Shown: positions 17,613 through 26,923, counted from the stretch's first letter. The stretch: DNA of 64,000 bases from Vibrio sp. HA2012 (GCF_002812955.1 NZ_PFXK01000002.1:434001-498000); one strand, 5' to 3'. The notes: a model not told the origin generated them from the sequence alone. Program-made: numbers and translations.

Positions 17613-17912
17613 TTATGTACAAAAAATAGTTTGCAGATTCTGCAGTAACCGGGTTATCCGCGGATCCGACAAAGAATAAAAAACCTGTTGTGACTCTTTG
17701 CGAACTTTTACCAGACCATGCTTTTTAAGCACTGTCAGGTGTTGGGAGAAAGCAGACTGACTCAATGACGAACCTTCCTGCAGTTTACCCACCCCCACTT
17801 CACCTTGCGTAAGTTGGCAAAGAACCATTAGCCGTTCCGGATGTGCCATGGTTTTCAACAATTCAGATACATCCACAGCACTGTTCTGCATCTTAGGGAT
17901 ATCCATACACAC
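17613..17912 (-). CDS. ArsR/SmtB-family repressor of the SqrR/BigR/HlyU type
   Basis: 99 residues. Winged helix with the recognition region SLSQSAFSQHLTVLKKHGLV and wing VRKESQQVFYSL. The metal-site Cys of SmtB proteins are absent, but Cys32 (MVLCQL) and Cys98 (next to last residue, IFCT) match the dithiol pair that forms a per- or polysulfide bridge in BigR/SqrR regulators. The prediction is a repressor released by reactive sulfur, controlling the YeeE/YedE pair downstream and the divergent DUF2892-trxC unit. Relation to HlyU of vibrios is possible. Two matching palindromes lie in the divergent promoter region. Confidence 0.82.
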   Translation of the reverse strand: MCMDIPKMQNSAVDVSELLKTMAHPERLMVLCQLTQGEVGVGKLQEGSSLSQSAFSQHLTVLKKHGLVKVRKESQQVFYSLSDPRITRLLQNLQTIFCT

Positions 17913-17925
17913 CTCCGCCTATTTG

Positions 17926-18013
17926 ATTAGATATTACTAATACAAATACTTTAGTCAATACTTGTTTAGTGAATTCAATTATAGACACAAAATAAATATT
18001 AGACAAAACTAAT
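17926..18013. promoter_or_regulatory. Two ATTAG-N6-CTAAT palindromes (predicted ArsR operators)
   Basis: ATTAGATATTACTAAT at 17926-17941 and ATTAGACAAAACTAAT at 17998-18013 share the same 5-6-5 palindrome and are 72 bp apart, one next to each divergent gene. The repetition and position suggest the operator of the ArsR protein at 17613, controlling both transcription units. Confidence 0.65.
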
Positions 18014-18070
18014 ACATGGTTGTATGTTTAGTACGTATTCATTGGAAAATACAGTTCAGAGGAAAAGGTT

Positions 18071-18259
18071 ATGACAATAGAGAATGGTGTACGAGTACTT
18101 GCAGGAAGCATGATACTGCTGTCTGTGATTCTGACCGTAACGGTTCATCCCGGTTTTGTGTGGCTAACCATATTTGTCGGTCTGAATCTAATCCAGAGTG
18201 CATTTACAGGGATCTGTCCTGCCGTATTTTTCCTGAAGAAATTAGGTTTACGTGAATAA
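18071..18259 (+). CDS. DUF2892-family small inner-membrane protein
   Basis: 62 residues with two membrane helices (LAGSMILLSVILTVTVHPGF and WLTIFVGLNLIQSAFTGICP) and a C-terminal FFLKKLGLRE. This is the YgaP C-terminal/DUF2892 pattern, with the conserved GICP Cys. The family is often linked to rhodanese and sulfur genes, consistent with the ArsR and YeeE/YedE neighbours. It is followed 68 bp later by trxC, likely on the same transcript. Molecular function unknown. Confidence 0.85.
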   Translation: MTIENGVRVLAGSMILLSVILTVTVHPGFVWLTIFVGLNLIQSAFTGICPAVFFLKKLGLRE

Positions 18260-18327
18260 TATCGACGGCCCATACCAGAGATCAAATGAATACTGGTATG
18301 GGTATAACTATGTGTAGTGAGGAACGT

Positions 18328-18762
18328 ATGTCAACGGTTACTATCCGATGCTCATCATGTCATGGCTTAAATAACATCCCTGCCGAACGGATATCAGAGC
18401 AAGCCCTATGTGGAAAATGTAAAGAACCCCTAATCGATGGAACTCCAGTTGAAGGCACAACAGAGAATCTGTCTGCGCTGCTCTCCGCAGATACCCCGGT
18501 TGTACTGGATTTCTGGGCACCATGGTGCGGCCCGTGCCGGAGTTTTGCTCCTATATTTAAAGAAGTTGCGCAGGAAAGAAAAGGCGAAGTACGCTGTATA
18601 AAGATTGATACTGAAGCCAATCCTGTGCTCGCTGCGCAATATCAGATCCGCAGTATTCCAACCATAATGGTATTTAAAAACGGACAGCGCGTAGATATGT
18701 TGGCTGGTGCATTATCCAAACATCAGTTCGATGGCTGGCTGGATAATGCATTAACTAAGTAA
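18328..18762 (+). CDS. trxC: Thioredoxin 2 (TrxC)
   Basis: 144 residues from ATG 18328 (MSTVTIRC), preceded by GAGGA; a longer frame from 18286 has no such site. The N-terminal zinc ribbon has two CxxC pairs (CSSC and CGKC), the hallmark of TrxC. The thioredoxin domain follows, with active site WAPWCGPC and the cis-Pro in SIPTIMVF. It reduces cytoplasmic disulfides and is resistant to oxidative stress. Being behind the ArsR operators suggests induction by oxidised or reactive sulfur rather than OxyR here. Confidence 0.95.
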   Translation: MSTVTIRCSSCHGLNNIPAERISEQALCGKCKEPLIDGTPVEGTTENLSALLSADTPVVLDFWAPWCGPCRSFAPIFKEVAQERKGEVRCIKIDTEANPVLAAQYQIRSIPTIMVFKNGQRVDMLAGALSKHQFDGWLDNALTK

Positions 18763-18766
18763 AATC

Positions 18767-18787
18767 AGGCGGGAGTTTCCCGCCTTA
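18767..18787. terminator. Terminator hairpin between trxC and the binding-protein gene
   Basis: GGCGGGA-GTT-TCCCGCC, a 7-bp GC-rich stem with a 3-base loop, lies between two convergent genes with an A-rich left flank and a short T-rich right flank, so it may work in both directions. Confidence 0.7.
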
Positions 18788-18807
18788 TCATTCGCGACTC
18801 TTCTTGT

Positions 18808-19749
18808 TTACTCAACTTCCTGCCACTGACTGAATTTAGCCACATTACTTACCGTAACCAGTTTTGTTGGTATCAGTTCCGTACGCTGCTGCTGAAACTC
18901 ACCACTCTGCTTTTCCAGTGCCAGTCTGACCGCTTTTCTGGCCATGATATGCGGAAACTGAGCAACACTCGCTATCAGGTTGCTCTTACCAGATTTCAGC
19001 CTTTTCAGCACTTCCGGAGAAGCATCGACAGAAGTAATTAACGGCCTGTCTATATTCATCTGTCTGGCGGCCTCTTCTGCCCCCAATGCTGACGGGTCAT
19101 TGATTGCAAACACACCATCCAAATCCGGATATTCAAGCAACAGATACGTCATACTTTCCAGTCCACCACTAAATGTACCGCTGCTGTTACGCTCATAGGA
19201 TACCAGATCAATATTCTGATACTGTTTCAAACTATTCCGGCACCCATCCACCCGGTGGATCACAGAGGAGATCGGCGAACCATTAATGATCGCTACTTTG
19301 CCTTTTCCGGACAGTTGCCCGGCCAGATATTCGCAGGCGATGGTTCCGGCCTGAAAATTATCGGATGAGACACTGATATCCGTTCCGACAGCCTCGATAT
19401 CAACAGCAACCACAATAATACCGTTTTCCCGGGCGTGCCGAATAACCGGAGCAATGGCTTCGGTCTCCGATGCAGCAATAAAAAGTATGTCGACCCCCTC
19501 TTCTATAAATGCTCCAAGTTGGGAGATCTGTCGGGTAAGATCATAAGCACTGGAACGAATCAGTACATTGGCGTTTCCCCCCGTCCCCAGTTCAACTTCA
19601 TTCGAAATCTCTCTGGCCAGAATAGAAAAAAACGGATTCGAAAGATCCACCAGACTAATCCCGATATTTAGTTTTTTCTCTCCTGCCGCTGCGATACTGC
19701 TGATGGAAAAAAACAGACATATCAGACACTGCAACCATTTACTTCTCAT
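18808..19749 (-). CDS. RbsB-like periplasmic binding protein paired with a histidine kinase
   Basis: 313 residues with a signal peptide (to about SIAAA, residue 22). Type I periplasmic sugar-binding fold: NIGISLVDLSNPFF, FIEEGVDILFI, VVAVDIEAVG, DNFQAGTIACEYLA, DGVFAINDPSALG, ITSVDASPEVL. It is a clear paralogue of the binding protein at 22389 (same length, same motifs). Its start overlaps the stop of the hybrid kinase gene by 11 bp, so the two are co-translated. By analogy with TorT-TorS and LuxP-LuxQ it is best read as the kinase's periplasmic ligand sensor rather than a transport subunit; that is inference. Confidence 0.8.
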   Translation of the reverse strand: MRSKWLQCLICLFFSISSIAAAGEKKLNIGISLVDLSNPFFSILAREISNEVELGTGGNANVLIRSSAYDLTRQISQLGAFIEEGVDILFIAASETEAIAPVIRHARENGIIVVAVDIEAVGTDISVSSDNFQAGTIACEYLAGQLSGKGKVAIINGSPISSVIHRVDGCRNSLKQYQNIDLVSYERNSSGTFSGGLESMTYLLLEYPDLDGVFAINDPSALGAEEAARQMNIDRPLITSVDASPEVLKRLKSGKSNLIASVAQFPHIMARKAVRLALEKQSGEFQQQRTELIPTKLVTVSNVAKFSQWQEVE

Positions 19750-22264
19750 TTTTCTGCCCTGTGGCTATAACCCGCTGAATATCTTCTTTTTTAAACGGTT
19801 TTGTAAGAAAACGTTCACCAAGCACACAACTAAACTGCTGCTCTATTATTTCCTTCGCCATGCCGGAATAGAGAAAGACGGGCAGACTTGGATAGTAACT
19901 AGTTACCCTGTCGCGAAATTCAACCCCCGATACTGAATGCACCAGATGAATATCACTCAAAATACCGGCTACCTTGTCGTGATAATCCATCAGCCACAAC
20001 CAGGCAGTATCCGCACTCTGAAAATGCACCACCTGGCTGTAATGCTGACTGAGCAGATCCGTCATCGTCGCAGCCACTTGTCGATCATCTTCAACTAACA
20101 GCATGATCCCGTTAACAAAACATCCCGGTATAGATTCAGTTGCTTCTCCGAGTGACAATTCGTTCATTTCATATTCTACCGGCCATCGCATCCAGACCCG
20201 GGTTCCTTGATTCGGCTCCGATTCAATACCAATATCGCCTCCTGACTGCTGAACATAACCATGCACAGAACTCAGCCCGAGTCCACTCCCCTCACCAACA
20301 GGTTTTGTGGTAAAAAAGGCTTCGAAAACCCTTTCCTGTATGGCTTTGGGGATACCTTTTCCTGTATCGGATACCGAAACTTCCAGCCAGAGACTGTCAC
20401 GGCATTCCATTACCTGAGTGGCAAGAATAATATTACCACTGCCGGTTATCGACCCATTCGCGTTTAAGATCAGATTCAGCAAAGCGTTTTGCAATTGTGT
20501 CTGATCTATCTTAATTCGGTATGGATGAGAAGAGAGCTCAAATATCAGTGTCACACTGTCTGACACACTATATTCCAGCAGATCACCAGTCTCCCGGATC
20601 AGCTCATCGACTTGTATCAGTTCAGGTTCCAGTACCTGTTTACGACTGAAAGCCAGCAATTTTCGGATCAAATGACTTCCGCTCTCTGTGGCTTTTAACG
20701 CCCGGCGTATATATTTCTGAGCCTTATCCGATAAATCCGGCTGATTCTCCAATAGCTGCAGATTACCGTAAACAGAGGTCAGGAAATTATTAAAATCGTG
20801 AGAAACACCCCCCGTCAACTGGCCAAGAACTTCCATTTTCTTTGCCTGCTGAAGCTGAAGTTCGGTTTCCCGACGATAGGTAAGATCCTGCGTCAATGTG
20901 ATAAACCCGCCATTAGGCATTGGCTGACTGCGAAACTCAATAATTCCACCGGATAAATCATGCCGCTCCACGCACTTGCCCTGAGTATGACGAATCGATA
21001 TCCAGTGAGAAAAGTCTACCAGTTCACCACTGATATCCCGGTAAACTTCACCATGACTACTGATCAAATCCAAAATAGCCTTCAACGGCATCCCATAGTA
21101 CACATCATTTTCAGTAATATTCAGACTGGACAGATACTGCTTGTTCCAGGCCAATAGCTGATTTTGTGCCGAAAAAACACTCAGACCGTCATACATACCA
21201 TTAAAGATCGTTTCCAGTAAAAGTTTCTGCTGTTCCAGATCGTCCCGAACGCTCTTTATCTGCTCCGTATGAGAACGGAAAGTCAGATAGGCTCGCCATA
21301 GTTCCCCCACTTCATCATCACTGACTTTAAGCTTACTCTCTTCTGTAGTATTTCCGATCGACAAGCGCACCATATCATCGGTTACAGAGGTCAGTTCCTG
21401 AATCACTCTAAGATTACGACCATAATTGGTAACAACCGTAACAATCAACAGAGCCATTACAAAAACCATTCCCCAGAACACTTGATTATTCAGCGTCTTA
21501 GCCATTAACTGCTGCTGGTAAACTTTATCTTCTATCTGATTAGCAAAATCGTTTACATATTCACTCAATTGTTCCGACTGGATACGCATAGAAATCAGTA
21601 AAAACTGTTTTCTCTTTTCATTACTGCGCATCTGTTGATCGTTCTGCCGGGCAAAATTCAGAAAGCGACGCAAAGGTTCAGCATAGGAATGAGCGTCATA
21701 TCTGAGCTGTTTTAATAGCAGCTCAATCAGCTCAGAACGCACCTGTTCCGGATTACTGAGCACATCTATACTATCCAGCTCCGAGTTCAGAATGGCACTG
21801 TTCCACTCCGGCTGCTTATCCAGCGAAAACTTGAGCTGATAATAACGACCCAACAACTCTTCCGATAATAAAAGGTTGTCTGAAACGACCTGACTAAGCT
21901 GCTCTGCATTCTGCTCGATTTGTGTCAGTTTACTGACTAACGTGGTATGGAAGTTCCGATCGGAAATATCCTCGATAATGGTAAACAGCTGCGTAAACCG
22001 CAGTTCAAAACGAACCTTTTGCTGCTGAAGCAGGGAAGGCTGATCCGATGCGGCGACATAAGGAGCAAATGCAGCCAGTTGTGCAACACTTTCCGCCAGT
22101 CCCAAAGCGGTGCGGATATCCGGCAAAGACTCAGATTCCAACCGAGTGATCACTTTACTGGTTTGACTTAACCCGATAGCAGCCACCAATACCAATGCCA
22201 GAGACATGATGACCGCCATGATCATTGCGGTAAACTCTCTGTTTTTTATTCTTTTTTTCAGCAC
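19739..22264 (-). CDS. Hybrid sensor histidine kinase
   Basis: Start chosen at the GTG at 22264 (AGGAC seven bases upstream; product begins MLKKRIKNREF, about 841 residues). The open frame extends to a TTG at 22321. Numbered from that longer frame: TM1 31-52, periplasmic helical domain 53-280, TM2 281-299, HAMP about 300-355, PAS 370-480, phosphoacceptor His508 in GGVSHDFNN, ATP-binding SDTGKGIP and GEGSGLGLSSVHGY, and a C-terminal receiver (739-855) with Asp790. No HPt domain is seen. Coupled to a periplasmic binding protein, it probably senses a sugar and signals to the OmpR-type regulator at 26177. Confidence 0.88.
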   Translation of the reverse strand: MLKKRIKNREFTAMIMAVIMSLALVLVAAIGLSQTSKVITRLESESLPDIRTALGLAESVAQLAAFAPYVAASDQPSLLQQQKVRFELRFTQLFTIIEDISDRNFHTTLVSKLTQIEQNAEQLSQVVSDNLLLSEELLGRYYQLKFSLDKQPEWNSAILNSELDSIDVLSNPEQVRSELIELLLKQLRYDAHSYAEPLRRFLNFARQNDQQMRSNEKRKQFLLISMRIQSEQLSEYVNDFANQIEDKVYQQQLMAKTLNNQVFWGMVFVMALLIVTVVTNYGRNLRVIQELTSVTDDMVRLSIGNTTEESKLKVSDDEVGELWRAYLTFRSHTEQIKSVRDDLEQQKLLLETIFNGMYDGLSVFSAQNQLLAWNKQYLSSLNITENDVYYGMPLKAILDLISSHGEVYRDISGELVDFSHWISIRHTQGKCVERHDLSGGIIEFRSQPMPNGGFITLTQDLTYRRETELQLQQAKKMEVLGQLTGGVSHDFNNFLTSVYGNLQLLENQPDLSDKAQKYIRRALKATESGSHLIRKLLAFSRKQVLEPELIQVDELIRETGDLLEYSVSDSVTLIFELSSHPYRIKIDQTQLQNALLNLILNANGSITGSGNIILATQVMECRDSLWLEVSVSDTGKGIPKAIQERVFEAFFTTKPVGEGSGLGLSSVHGYVQQSGGDIGIESEPNQGTRVWMRWPVEYEMNELSLGEATESIPGCFVNGIMLLVEDDRQVAATMTDLLSQHYSQVVHFQSADTAWLWLMDYHDKVAGILSDIHLVHSVSGVEFRDRVTSYYPSLPVFLYSGMAKEIIEQQFSCVLGERFLTKPFKKEDIQRVIATGQKNEK

Positions 22265-22388
22265 TATGATGTCCTGTATGGCTATCTGAGAAAGTGTGTT
22301 ATCCCTTATACCGGAATACAAGAAACCGGGAAGTAATCGATATCACGTCCCGGCTAATTTATATCCGTCAATACAGAAACATGAACCG

Positions 22389-23330
22389 TTAACGAACGGC
22401 ATCCCACCCTACATATTGATTAACATTATTGCGGTCAACCAGTTCAGATGGCAACAACATAACGGTTTTATCCGGTTTTACACCAGAAAGGATTTTATAT
22501 CCGACGGAAACCGCTTCTTCAGCCATATGGTACGGATCCTGGCTACCCGAAGCCTGAATCATTGGATTAGATTTATCTTTTAGTGCAGCCACAATGTCCG
22601 GTGCACCATCTACAGAAGTAATAACAATACTGTTACGCTTCAGCTGTTTTGCTGCCAGATTGGTTCCAATAGCCTGAGGATCATTAATCGCAAATACGGC
22701 ATCAATTTGTGGGTAACGGGTCAGATGACCAAGCATGACGGACATACCACCATCACGGGAACCTTTACCATCTTGATCATCAGACAAGATCGTAATATCC
22801 GGAGCTTTAGCCAGTTCCTGCTTACAACCAGTTACCCGGTCAATTACCGCTGAAACCTGAGGACCATTCTGAATAATAACATTCCCTTTCCCGCCTAGTT
22901 TCTGAACAATATATTCGCAGGCTACCGCTCCGGCACTGATGTTGTCCGTCGTTACCGTTGCGTCTGAACCTTTTGCTGCCGTATCTACCGATACCACTAC
23001 GATTCCAGCCTTTTGAGCGCGTTTAATGGCTGGTTCAATCGCATTCGGATCCCCCGGATTGAGCAGGATCAGATCGACACCAGCAGCAATAAAATTATCA
23101 ATCTGATTAAACTGTTTGCCTAAATCGTAATCGTATCCCATCGACAATACTTCAACATCAGGATTGATTTCTTTTGCCTTAGCTTCTGCCCCATGTGCTA
23201 AAGCGACAAAGAAAGGATTACCCATAGAGCCCAAAGAAATACCAATTTTATTCAATTCCGCTGACTGAGCCGTTGAACTTAATCCCGCCATAAGAGCAGC
23301 CGTCAGTGCCAGATATTTGAATGGTTTCAT
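22389..23330 (-). CDS. CUT2 sugar ABC transporter binding protein (RbsB-like)
   Basis: 313 residues, signal peptide to about residue 23 (AQSA). Periplasmic sugar-binding type I fold: KIGISLGSMGNPFF, FIAAGVDLILLNPGDPNAIEPAI, VVVSVDTAAKG, DNISAGAVACEY, DAVFAINDPQAIG, ITSVDGAPD. It delivers a sugar to the permease and ATPase encoded just upstream. The sugar cannot be named from sequence; ribose, fructose and galactofuranose systems all have similar proteins. Operon position: regulator, ATPase, permease, this gene, kinase, second binding protein. Confidence 0.88.
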   Translation of the reverse strand: MKPFKYLALTAALMAGLSSTAQSAELNKIGISLGSMGNPFFVALAHGAEAKAKEINPDVEVLSMGYDYDLGKQFNQIDNFIAAGVDLILLNPGDPNAIEPAIKRAQKAGIVVVSVDTAAKGSDATVTTDNISAGAVACEYIVQKLGGKGNVIIQNGPQVSAVIDRVTGCKQELAKAPDITILSDDQDGKGSRDGGMSVMLGHLTRYPQIDAVFAINDPQAIGTNLAAKQLKRNSIVITSVDGAPDIVAALKDKSNPMIQASGSQDPYHMAEEAVSVGYKILSGVKPDKTVMLLPSELVDRNNVNQYVGWDAVR

Positions 23331-23435
23331 TATTATTTACTCCGTGTTTTGTTGTTTTGTTTCACGTGGTTATATGCCGCAGCCCGACCGGAATACCGAC
23401 ACTATGGACCGCATACAATAAATAAATTATTTACA

Positions 23436-24431
23436 TCAGGTTCTTGAATTGCCTTGTAGACGATAGCGATCCAGTGCAACCGCTCCGATAATGATCAGAC
23501 CTTTGATAATGTACTGCCACACATCCGGAACCCCGGTCAGGATCAAACCATTGGTCAGCACCGCGATGATCAGCGCGCCAATTAACGTTCCCCAAATAGT
23601 TCCGATACCACCGACAAAACTGGTTCCACCCAGAATAACGGCAGCGATAGCATCCAGTTCATAAGCCACCCCCAATTGCGTACCATTGGCTGCATACAAA
23701 CGAGCAGCAGACATCGCCCCTCCGAGACCAGAGAGAAAACCTGATACACCATAGACAAACAGCAGAATGGCTGAGACCTTAATGCCAGACAAACGAGCGG
23801 CACTTTCATTACCACCAACAGAGTAGATGTGGATCCCGAGCACGGTACGCCGCAGAATAAACCAGGACGCAAGGATCACGATAGCAGCAATGACCACCAG
23901 CCAGGGAACGCCAAACAGTGAACTGTTACCGATAAAGTCAAAAGGCATCTCAGGATTAAATACCGTAGTATCGTTCCCCATTAGACGAGCTATTCCACGT
24001 ACTGCTGTCAATGCCCCCAGTGTTACAATGAAGGGAGGAAGTCGCAAAAAGGCAATCAGACCACCATTGATCAGGCCGAAAATCATGCCGACCATCATGG
24101 CAGCAGGCAGCCCCATCATACCTATGCCTGGAAATTTAGAGACAATCACCGCAATCATCGCGGCTGCAGCCAGTATTGAACCAACAGACAAGTCAATCCC
24201 CCCGGTCAAAATAACAAAGGTCATTCCGGCAGCCAGTACAGTATTAATCGATGCCTGCTGTGCCACAATTGAGAGGTTATCCAGAGACATAAATCGCCCG
24301 CTCATTACCTCAAATCCGATACAAAGGACAATCAGTACCGGCAACATACCGACTGACTTCAGCATTGCCTGCAGGGATAGTTTAGGCTGGTTAACCGGTG
24401 TGGTTTCAACCGCTTTCGTTGTTGTATTCAT
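23436..24431 (-). CDS. CUT2 sugar ABC transporter permease (RbsC-like)
   Basis: 331 residues from ATG 24431 (MNTTTKAVETT), which has GAGAAG just upstream; the open frame reaches 24476 inside the ATPase gene. Inner-membrane protein with 8-10 helices. The family pattern is clear: SLDNLSIVAQQASINTVLAAGMTFVILTGGIDLSVGSILAA, IVTLGALTAVRGIARLM, ELDAIAAVILGGTSFVGGIGTIWGTLIGALIIAVLTNGL. It forms the import channel with the ATPase and binding protein of the same operon. Confidence 0.93.
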   Translation of the reverse strand: MNTTTKAVETTPVNQPKLSLQAMLKSVGMLPVLIVLCIGFEVMSGRFMSLDNLSIVAQQASINTVLAAGMTFVILTGGIDLSVGSILAAAAMIAVIVSKFPGIGMMGLPAAMMVGMIFGLINGGLIAFLRLPPFIVTLGALTAVRGIARLMGNDTTVFNPEMPFDFIGNSSLFGVPWLVVIAAIVILASWFILRRTVLGIHIYSVGGNESAARLSGIKVSAILLFVYGVSGFLSGLGGAMSAARLYAANGTQLGVAYELDAIAAVILGGTSFVGGIGTIWGTLIGALIIAVLTNGLILTGVPDVWQYIIKGLIIIGAVALDRYRLQGNSRT

Positions 24432-24468
24432 AATCTTCTCTCTGATATTTCTTATCCGTAACGGCGGC

Positions 24469-26055
24469 CTATGCACCTGCTGCCAACTTCATAATATTGT
24501 TCTGGTTCAACTCTTCTTTCCCCTGATGTTCAAGCTCACCGGCAATACGGCCTTCATGCATCACCAGTACCCGGTCAGCAATCCCGATGACTTCCGGAAG
24601 CTCACTGGAAATAACCAAAACCCCAACACCTTTTTTCACCAGATCATTGATAATTTTATAGATTTCAGATTTAGCACCGATATCAACACCCCGGGTAGGT
24701 TCATCAAGGATCAGCACTTTAGGCGATACTTCCAGTAACCGGGACAGCAGTACTTTTTGCTGATTACCTCCGGACAAAGAGCCAACACAGACCCGGGAGT
24801 GTGGAACTCGGATCTTCAGAGAATCGATGGCCTGATCCACCCGGCGATCCCGTTTACTGAGATCCAGTAATTTTGTGGAGGAACAGTCTTGAGAAAATGC
24901 CAGCAGATTCACGTTGTTGCAGACATCCATATCCAGAAACAACCCCTGAGATTTACGATCTTCTGTCAGATAAAGGATACCGTTATCAATGGCCTTCTTC
25001 GGACTGTCGAGAGTCACCGGAAGGCCTTTCAGGAACACTTCTCCGCTGCGTTTTTTATCTGCACCAAAGATTAGCCGCGCCAGTTCTGTTCTTCCGGAAC
25101 CCACCAAACCAGCCAGAGCTAGAACTTCACCTTTGTATAAACTGAATGACGCTGGTTTTAGCATGCCGTTTTCATCCGTCAGTTCTTTTACTTCCAGAAG
25201 TTTTTCTTCCCGCTGACATGCAGCGCTGGTGTCTTTTTTATAAAATCCGGAAATATCGCGACCGACCATCATCCGGACCAGCACATCTGAAGACAGCTCC
25301 TCACGCTGTAGTGTCCCCACATAACAGCCATCCCGTAACACAGAGCAGCGATCGGAAAGTTCATAAACTTCCGACATCCGGTGTGAAATATAAATGATCG
25401 CCAATCCTTCTTCCCTGAGCTTATGGATCAGCTTAAATAGATGACTGGTTTCACGGGTAGAAAGTGCTGTTGTCGGCTCATCCATAACCAGAATTTTTGC
25501 ATCGGAATGAACGGCACGGGCAATTTCAATCATCTGCTGTTCAGCAATTGAGAGTTCAGAGACCAGTGTCGATGGAGAAAAAGTAACGCCCAGGCGATCC
25601 AGTGTTTTCTTCGATTCCGCTATCATCCTCTTACGGTTCGCAATGCCGTTGACTGACAGCTCGCTGCCGAGAAAAATGTTCTCAGCAATAGACAGGTTCG
25701 GTGAAAGAGAAAGCTCCTGATAAATAACCGCTATACCTTGCTTTTTCGCCGACAGCGGGTCAGTAATATTGGCGGGCTTACCATTTACATAAATCTGACT
25801 GCCTTTATCAGCGGAATAAGCGCCGGACAGTATTTTCATGAGCGTGGATTTTCCCGCTCCGTTTTCTCCCATCAGAGAATGAACTTCAAACGGATAGACC
25901 GTCAATTCGACCTGCTGTAAAGCTTTAACCCCGGGAAAAGTTTTTGATACATTCTTCATCTGCAACACCGGGGGATTAATCCGGGTTACGCTGCCTTTTT
26001 GTTCCATTGAGATATCCATCTTGTCTACCAAACTGAATTGATAACCGGAGAGCAT
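24469..26055 (-). CDS. CUT2 sugar ABC transporter ATPase (RbsA/MglA-like)
   Basis: Up to 528 residues with two fused ABC domains, as usual in CUT2 importers. First domain: Walker [12 protein letters not shown], signature [14 protein letters not shown], Walker [13 protein letters not shown]. Second domain: degenerate Walker [11 protein letters not shown], signature [14 protein letters not shown], Walker [13 protein letters not shown]. The start is uncertain: 26055, 26019 and 26007 are all ATGs in frame, and none has a strong ribosome site; the homology begins after about residue 28. It is the first transporter gene, 121 bp downstream of the regulator gene. Confidence 0.92.
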   Translation of the reverse strand: MLSGYQFSLVDKMDISMEQKGSVTRINPPVLQMKNVSKTFPGVKALQQVELTVYPFEVHSLMGENGAGKSTLMKILSGAYSADKGSQIYVNGKPANITDPLSAKKQGIAVIYQELSLSPNLSIAENIFLGSELSVNGIANRKRMIAESKKTLDRLGVTFSPSTLVSELSIAEQQMIEIARAVHSDAKILVMDEPTTALSTRETSHLFKLIHKLREEGLAIIYISHRMSEVYELSDRCSVLRDGCYVGTLQREELSSDVLVRMMVGRDISGFYKKDTSAACQREEKLLEVKELTDENGMLKPASFSLYKGEVLALAGLVGSGRTELARLIFGADKKRSGEVFLKGLPVTLDSPKKAIDNGILYLTEDRKSQGLFLDMDVCNNVNLLAFSQDCSSTKLLDLSKRDRRVDQAIDSLKIRVPHSRVCVGSLSGGNQQKVLLSRLLEVSPKVLILDEPTRGVDIGAKSEIYKIINDLVKKGVGVLVISSELPEVIGIADRVLVMHEGRIAGELEHQGKEELNQNNIMKLAAGA

Positions 26056-26094
26056 TTGCTCGCCGTTTGTTATGGAATGACTCTAAGAAAGAAG

Positions 26095-26132
26095 TATTAA
26101 CGGACTATCTCAATTGTTAACTCAATATTAAC
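26095..26132 (-). promoter_or_regulatory. Direct repeats TATTAAC/TGTTAAC upstream of the sugar transporter
   Basis: Three copies of T(A/G)TTAAC lie at 26095-26101, 26115-26121 and 26126-26132 in the 121-bp gap between the regulator gene and the ATPase gene. The last two are 11 bp apart, one helical turn, as is common for tandem OmpR/PhoB-type regulator half-sites. They could be the target of the regulator at 26177. Confidence 0.45.
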
Positions 26133-26176
26133 GGGAACTGAAATATACCGATTTTAAGGGGAAATTGGGGGGTTGG

Positions 26177-26923
26177 TCACACCCGGTGCAAAACAGACTC
26201 AGCGAAGCTATAACCGACGCCTCGCTCAGTACGGATATAACGTGGATTTTTAGGATTTACCTCAAGTTTGTTCCTCAGCCGGGAGATAAGTACATCTATC
26301 GTGCGATCAAAGACTTCCGCTTCAACACCTCTTAACCCCGTTAACAGTTGTTCTCGCGACATCACCCTTTTAGGATGTCTGGCCAGTGTCTCCAGCAAGG
26401 TAAATTCACCAAACGTCAGAACAACATCTTCACCTGAAGAGGACTCCAACTGTCGGGTAGTCAGGTTCAGCAACCAGTCACCAAAAGCCAGATACTCATA
26501 CTGTGCCTGAATGACACTAGCCCGCTCCTTTTCAGCCAACAGTGAACGACGTAATAGTGCGTTTACCCGGGCTGTCAATTCCCGGATATTAAAAGGCTTC
26601 ATCAGAAAATCATCTGCCGCAAGCTCAAGACTGATGATCCGATCAGATTCAGTACCCTTTCCGGTTAACATCAAAATGGGAACCGAACTGACAGACCGGA
26701 TCCTGCGAGCCAGTTCCAGGCCATCTTCACCTTTCAGACGTAAGTCAATAATAACCAGACTGTATTTATTCGCAGCCATTTCCATCCGGGCACATTTCCC
26801 GTCAGCAACAGCGACACAGGGATAACCTGCTTGCTGTAGCACATCAGAAATAAGTTCCCGAATATCGGCTTCGTCGTCCACAATAAGGATAGGACACTGA
26901 CTTCTGTCTTCCATCGTTGTCAC
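26177..26923 (-). CDS. OmpR/PhoB-family response regulator
   Basis: 248 residues. Receiver domain with acidic pair Asp16/Asp17 (IVDDEAD), phosphoacceptor Asp60 (VIIDLRL), Thr in MLTGKG and Lys in FLMKPF. C-terminal winged helix (about 145-245) with LTFGEFTLLETLARHPKRVMSREQLL and RTIDVLISRLRNKLE plus the wing YIRTERGVGY. It is the first gene of the sugar transporter unit and the presumed output of the hybrid kinase two genes from the end. The set is arranged like TorR with TorS and TorT. Phosphotransfer from the kinase is inferred. Confidence 0.92.
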   Translation of the reverse strand: MTTMEDRSQCPILIVDDEADIRELISDVLQQAGYPCVAVADGKCARMEMAANKYSLVIIDLRLKGEDGLELARRIRSVSSVPILMLTGKGTESDRIISLELAADDFLMKPFNIRELTARVNALLRRSLLAEKERASVIQAQYEYLAFGDWLLNLTTRQLESSSGEDVVLTFGEFTLLETLARHPKRVMSREQLLTGLRGVEAEVFDRTIDVLISRLRNKLEVNPKNPRYIRTERGVGYSFAESVLHRV

